The notes beneath the pieces are model-generated. The model saw only the letters and a program-made list of their open reading frames with translations. It was not told the DNA's origin and searched no databases. Positions 6,810 through 7,712 of a DNA stretch of 7,712 nt are shown here, piece by piece (the first letter of the stretch is position 1; the number at the start of each line of letters is the position of its first letter). The position numbers and the translations under genes were made by a program. The stretch is from NCBI GenBank assembly GCA_028701945.1, contig JAQVPT010000171.1, positions 1 through 7,712 of the forward strand, read 5' to 3'. Source of the stretch: Bacteroidales bacterium (lineage in GTDB: Bacteria; Bacteroidota; Bacteroidia; Bacteroidales; ML635J-15).

Positions 6810-7712
6810 CTATTTAATATTTTTAGATATTTCAAACGTTTTTATTCTAGTAATATTATCTGTCTCGAGACAATCTTTTAAACTCGGATTTTTAATATAA
6901 TCTATCTTTTGCAAACTTTTCTCAATCAGCTCGGATATGCCAATAAAACTAATTTTCTCTTTTAAGAATAAATCGACTGCTATTTCATTTGCAGCATTCA
7001 TAACACAAGGAGAATTACCGCCTATTTTTAAACACTCATAAGCTATTTGTAGATTTCGAAAAGTATCAACATCTGGTTTCTCAAAGTTTAGTTGAGGATA
7101 CTCTGAAAAAGAGAATCTATTATTTGATGAATAGTTTCTATTTGGATAATCAAAAGCATATTGAATAGGTATTCTCATACTAGGCACCCCAAGTTGAGCT
7201 TTAATAGACCCATCAACAAATTCGACCATCGAATGCACAACAGATTGTGGATGAACAAGCACTTCAATTTTATCAGCAGGAACACCAAAAAGCCAACGTG
7301 CCTCAATTACTTCGAGACCTTTATTCATAAAACTTGCCGAATCAATAGTTACCTTATTTCCCATTGTCCAGTTTGGATGTTTCAAAGCCTGTTCGGGAGT
7401 AACATTTTTAAGAAAATCTAGTTTTTTCCCTCTAAAAGGTCCTCCAGAAGCAGTAAGGATAAGTTTCTGAATTTTATCAGGATTTTCGCCTGTCAGACAC
7501 TGAAAAATCGCAGAATGTTCAGAATCAACAGGGATTATCTCTGCACGGGATTTTTTAAGAGCTTCTACAATAAGATGTCCTCCAACAACGAGTGTTTCCT
7601 TATTAGCAAGTGCAATTTTTTTATGAGCTTCGACAGCACGAATAGTAGGCAATAAACCTGAGAACCAAACCATTGCAGTTAGCACAACATCGACACAATC
7701 CATTTGAACAAC
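6810..7712 (-). CDS. dxr: 1-deoxy-D-xylulose 5-phosphate reductoisomerase (5' end outside window)
   Basis: Dxr converts 1-deoxy-D-xylulose 5-phosphate to 2-C-methyl-D-erythritol 4-phosphate with NADPH, the committed step of the MEP isoprenoid pathway. About 300 C-terminal residues are present; roughly 90 N-terminal residues, including most of the NADPH-binding fold, are beyond the right edge. The frame stays open to 7712, so the ATG at 7703 is internal. Counting from that Met: ALANKETLV (31-39), metal ligands in VDSEH (Asp60, Glu62), SGGPFR (Ser86), KHPNW (His109), and SFMNKGLEVIEARWLFG (124-140) with Asn127, Lys128 and Glu131, matching the E. coli residues D150, E152, S186, H209, N227, K228 and E231. 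NAANEIAV lies in the C-terminal domain. The active site is therefore intact. The stop is immediately followed by the rseP ATG. One odd residue, Trp13, is noted under findings. Confidence 0.96.
   Translation of the reverse strand, partial: VVQMDCVDVVLTAMVWFSGLLPTIRAVEAHKKIALANKETLVVGGHLIVEALKKSRAEIIPVDSEHSAIFQCLTGENPDKIQKLILTASGGPFRGKKLDFLKNVTPEQALKHPNWTMGNKVTIDSASFMNKGLEVIEARWLFGVPADKIEVLVHPQSVVHSMVEFVDGSIKAQLGVPSMRIPIQYAFDYPNRNYSSNNRFSFSEYPQLNFEKPDVDTFRNLQIAYECLKIGGNSPCVMNAANEIAVDLFLKEKISFIGISELIEKSLQKIDYIKNPSLKDCLETDNITRIKTFEISKNIK

Overview
The window looks like chromosomal DNA from a member of the Bacteroidota. It is AT-rich. It carries a type IX secretion component (PorZ) that has its own C-terminal sorting domain. 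The one clear promoter has the Bacteroidota form (TTG, 19 bases, TAnnTTTG) rather than the E. coli form, and Shine-Dalgarno sequences are mostly weak or absent. Several signal peptides end in a short residue followed by Gln (NAQ, YSQ), which is common in this phylum. I cannot assign a genus from the sequence alone.

Layout. A short plus-strand gene at 81-617 encodes a small exported protein that looks like an outer-membrane beta-barrel. Its promoter lies so close to the ATG that the mRNA is probably leaderless or nearly so. From about 887 to the right edge everything is on the minus strand and tightly packed. In transcription order (right to left) the genes are dxr (5' end outside the window), rseP (0-base gap), an unrecognised secreted protein (40-base gap), rdgB (1-base gap), porZ (61-base gap holding a candidate internal promoter) and recO (5-base or smaller gap, with the porZ stop overlapping the purine-rich stretch in front of recO). 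The plus-strand gene and the minus-strand cluster converge on a 269-base non-coding stretch (618-886).

Function. The cluster mixes isoprenoid precursor synthesis (Dxr), regulated intramembrane proteolysis (RseP), clean-up of abnormal purine nucleotides (RdgB), surface maturation of type IX secretion cargo (PorZ) and recombinational repair (RecO). The dxr-rseP adjacency is common in bacteria. The close spacing suggests co-transcription, but the products do not form one pathway.

The most unusual object is in the convergent gap. Positions 641-805 form a long imperfect palindrome of about 165 bases. Its outer ~36 bases on each side read as terminal inverted repeats, and a possible 3-base target duplication (TTA) flanks it. 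It encodes no plausible protein. It resembles a miniature inverted-repeat element (MITE) or other long-hairpin repeat, and its position means it could also act as a bidirectional transcription terminator. The rest of the window is ordinary housekeeping DNA, apart from the unrecognised 275-residue secreted protein.
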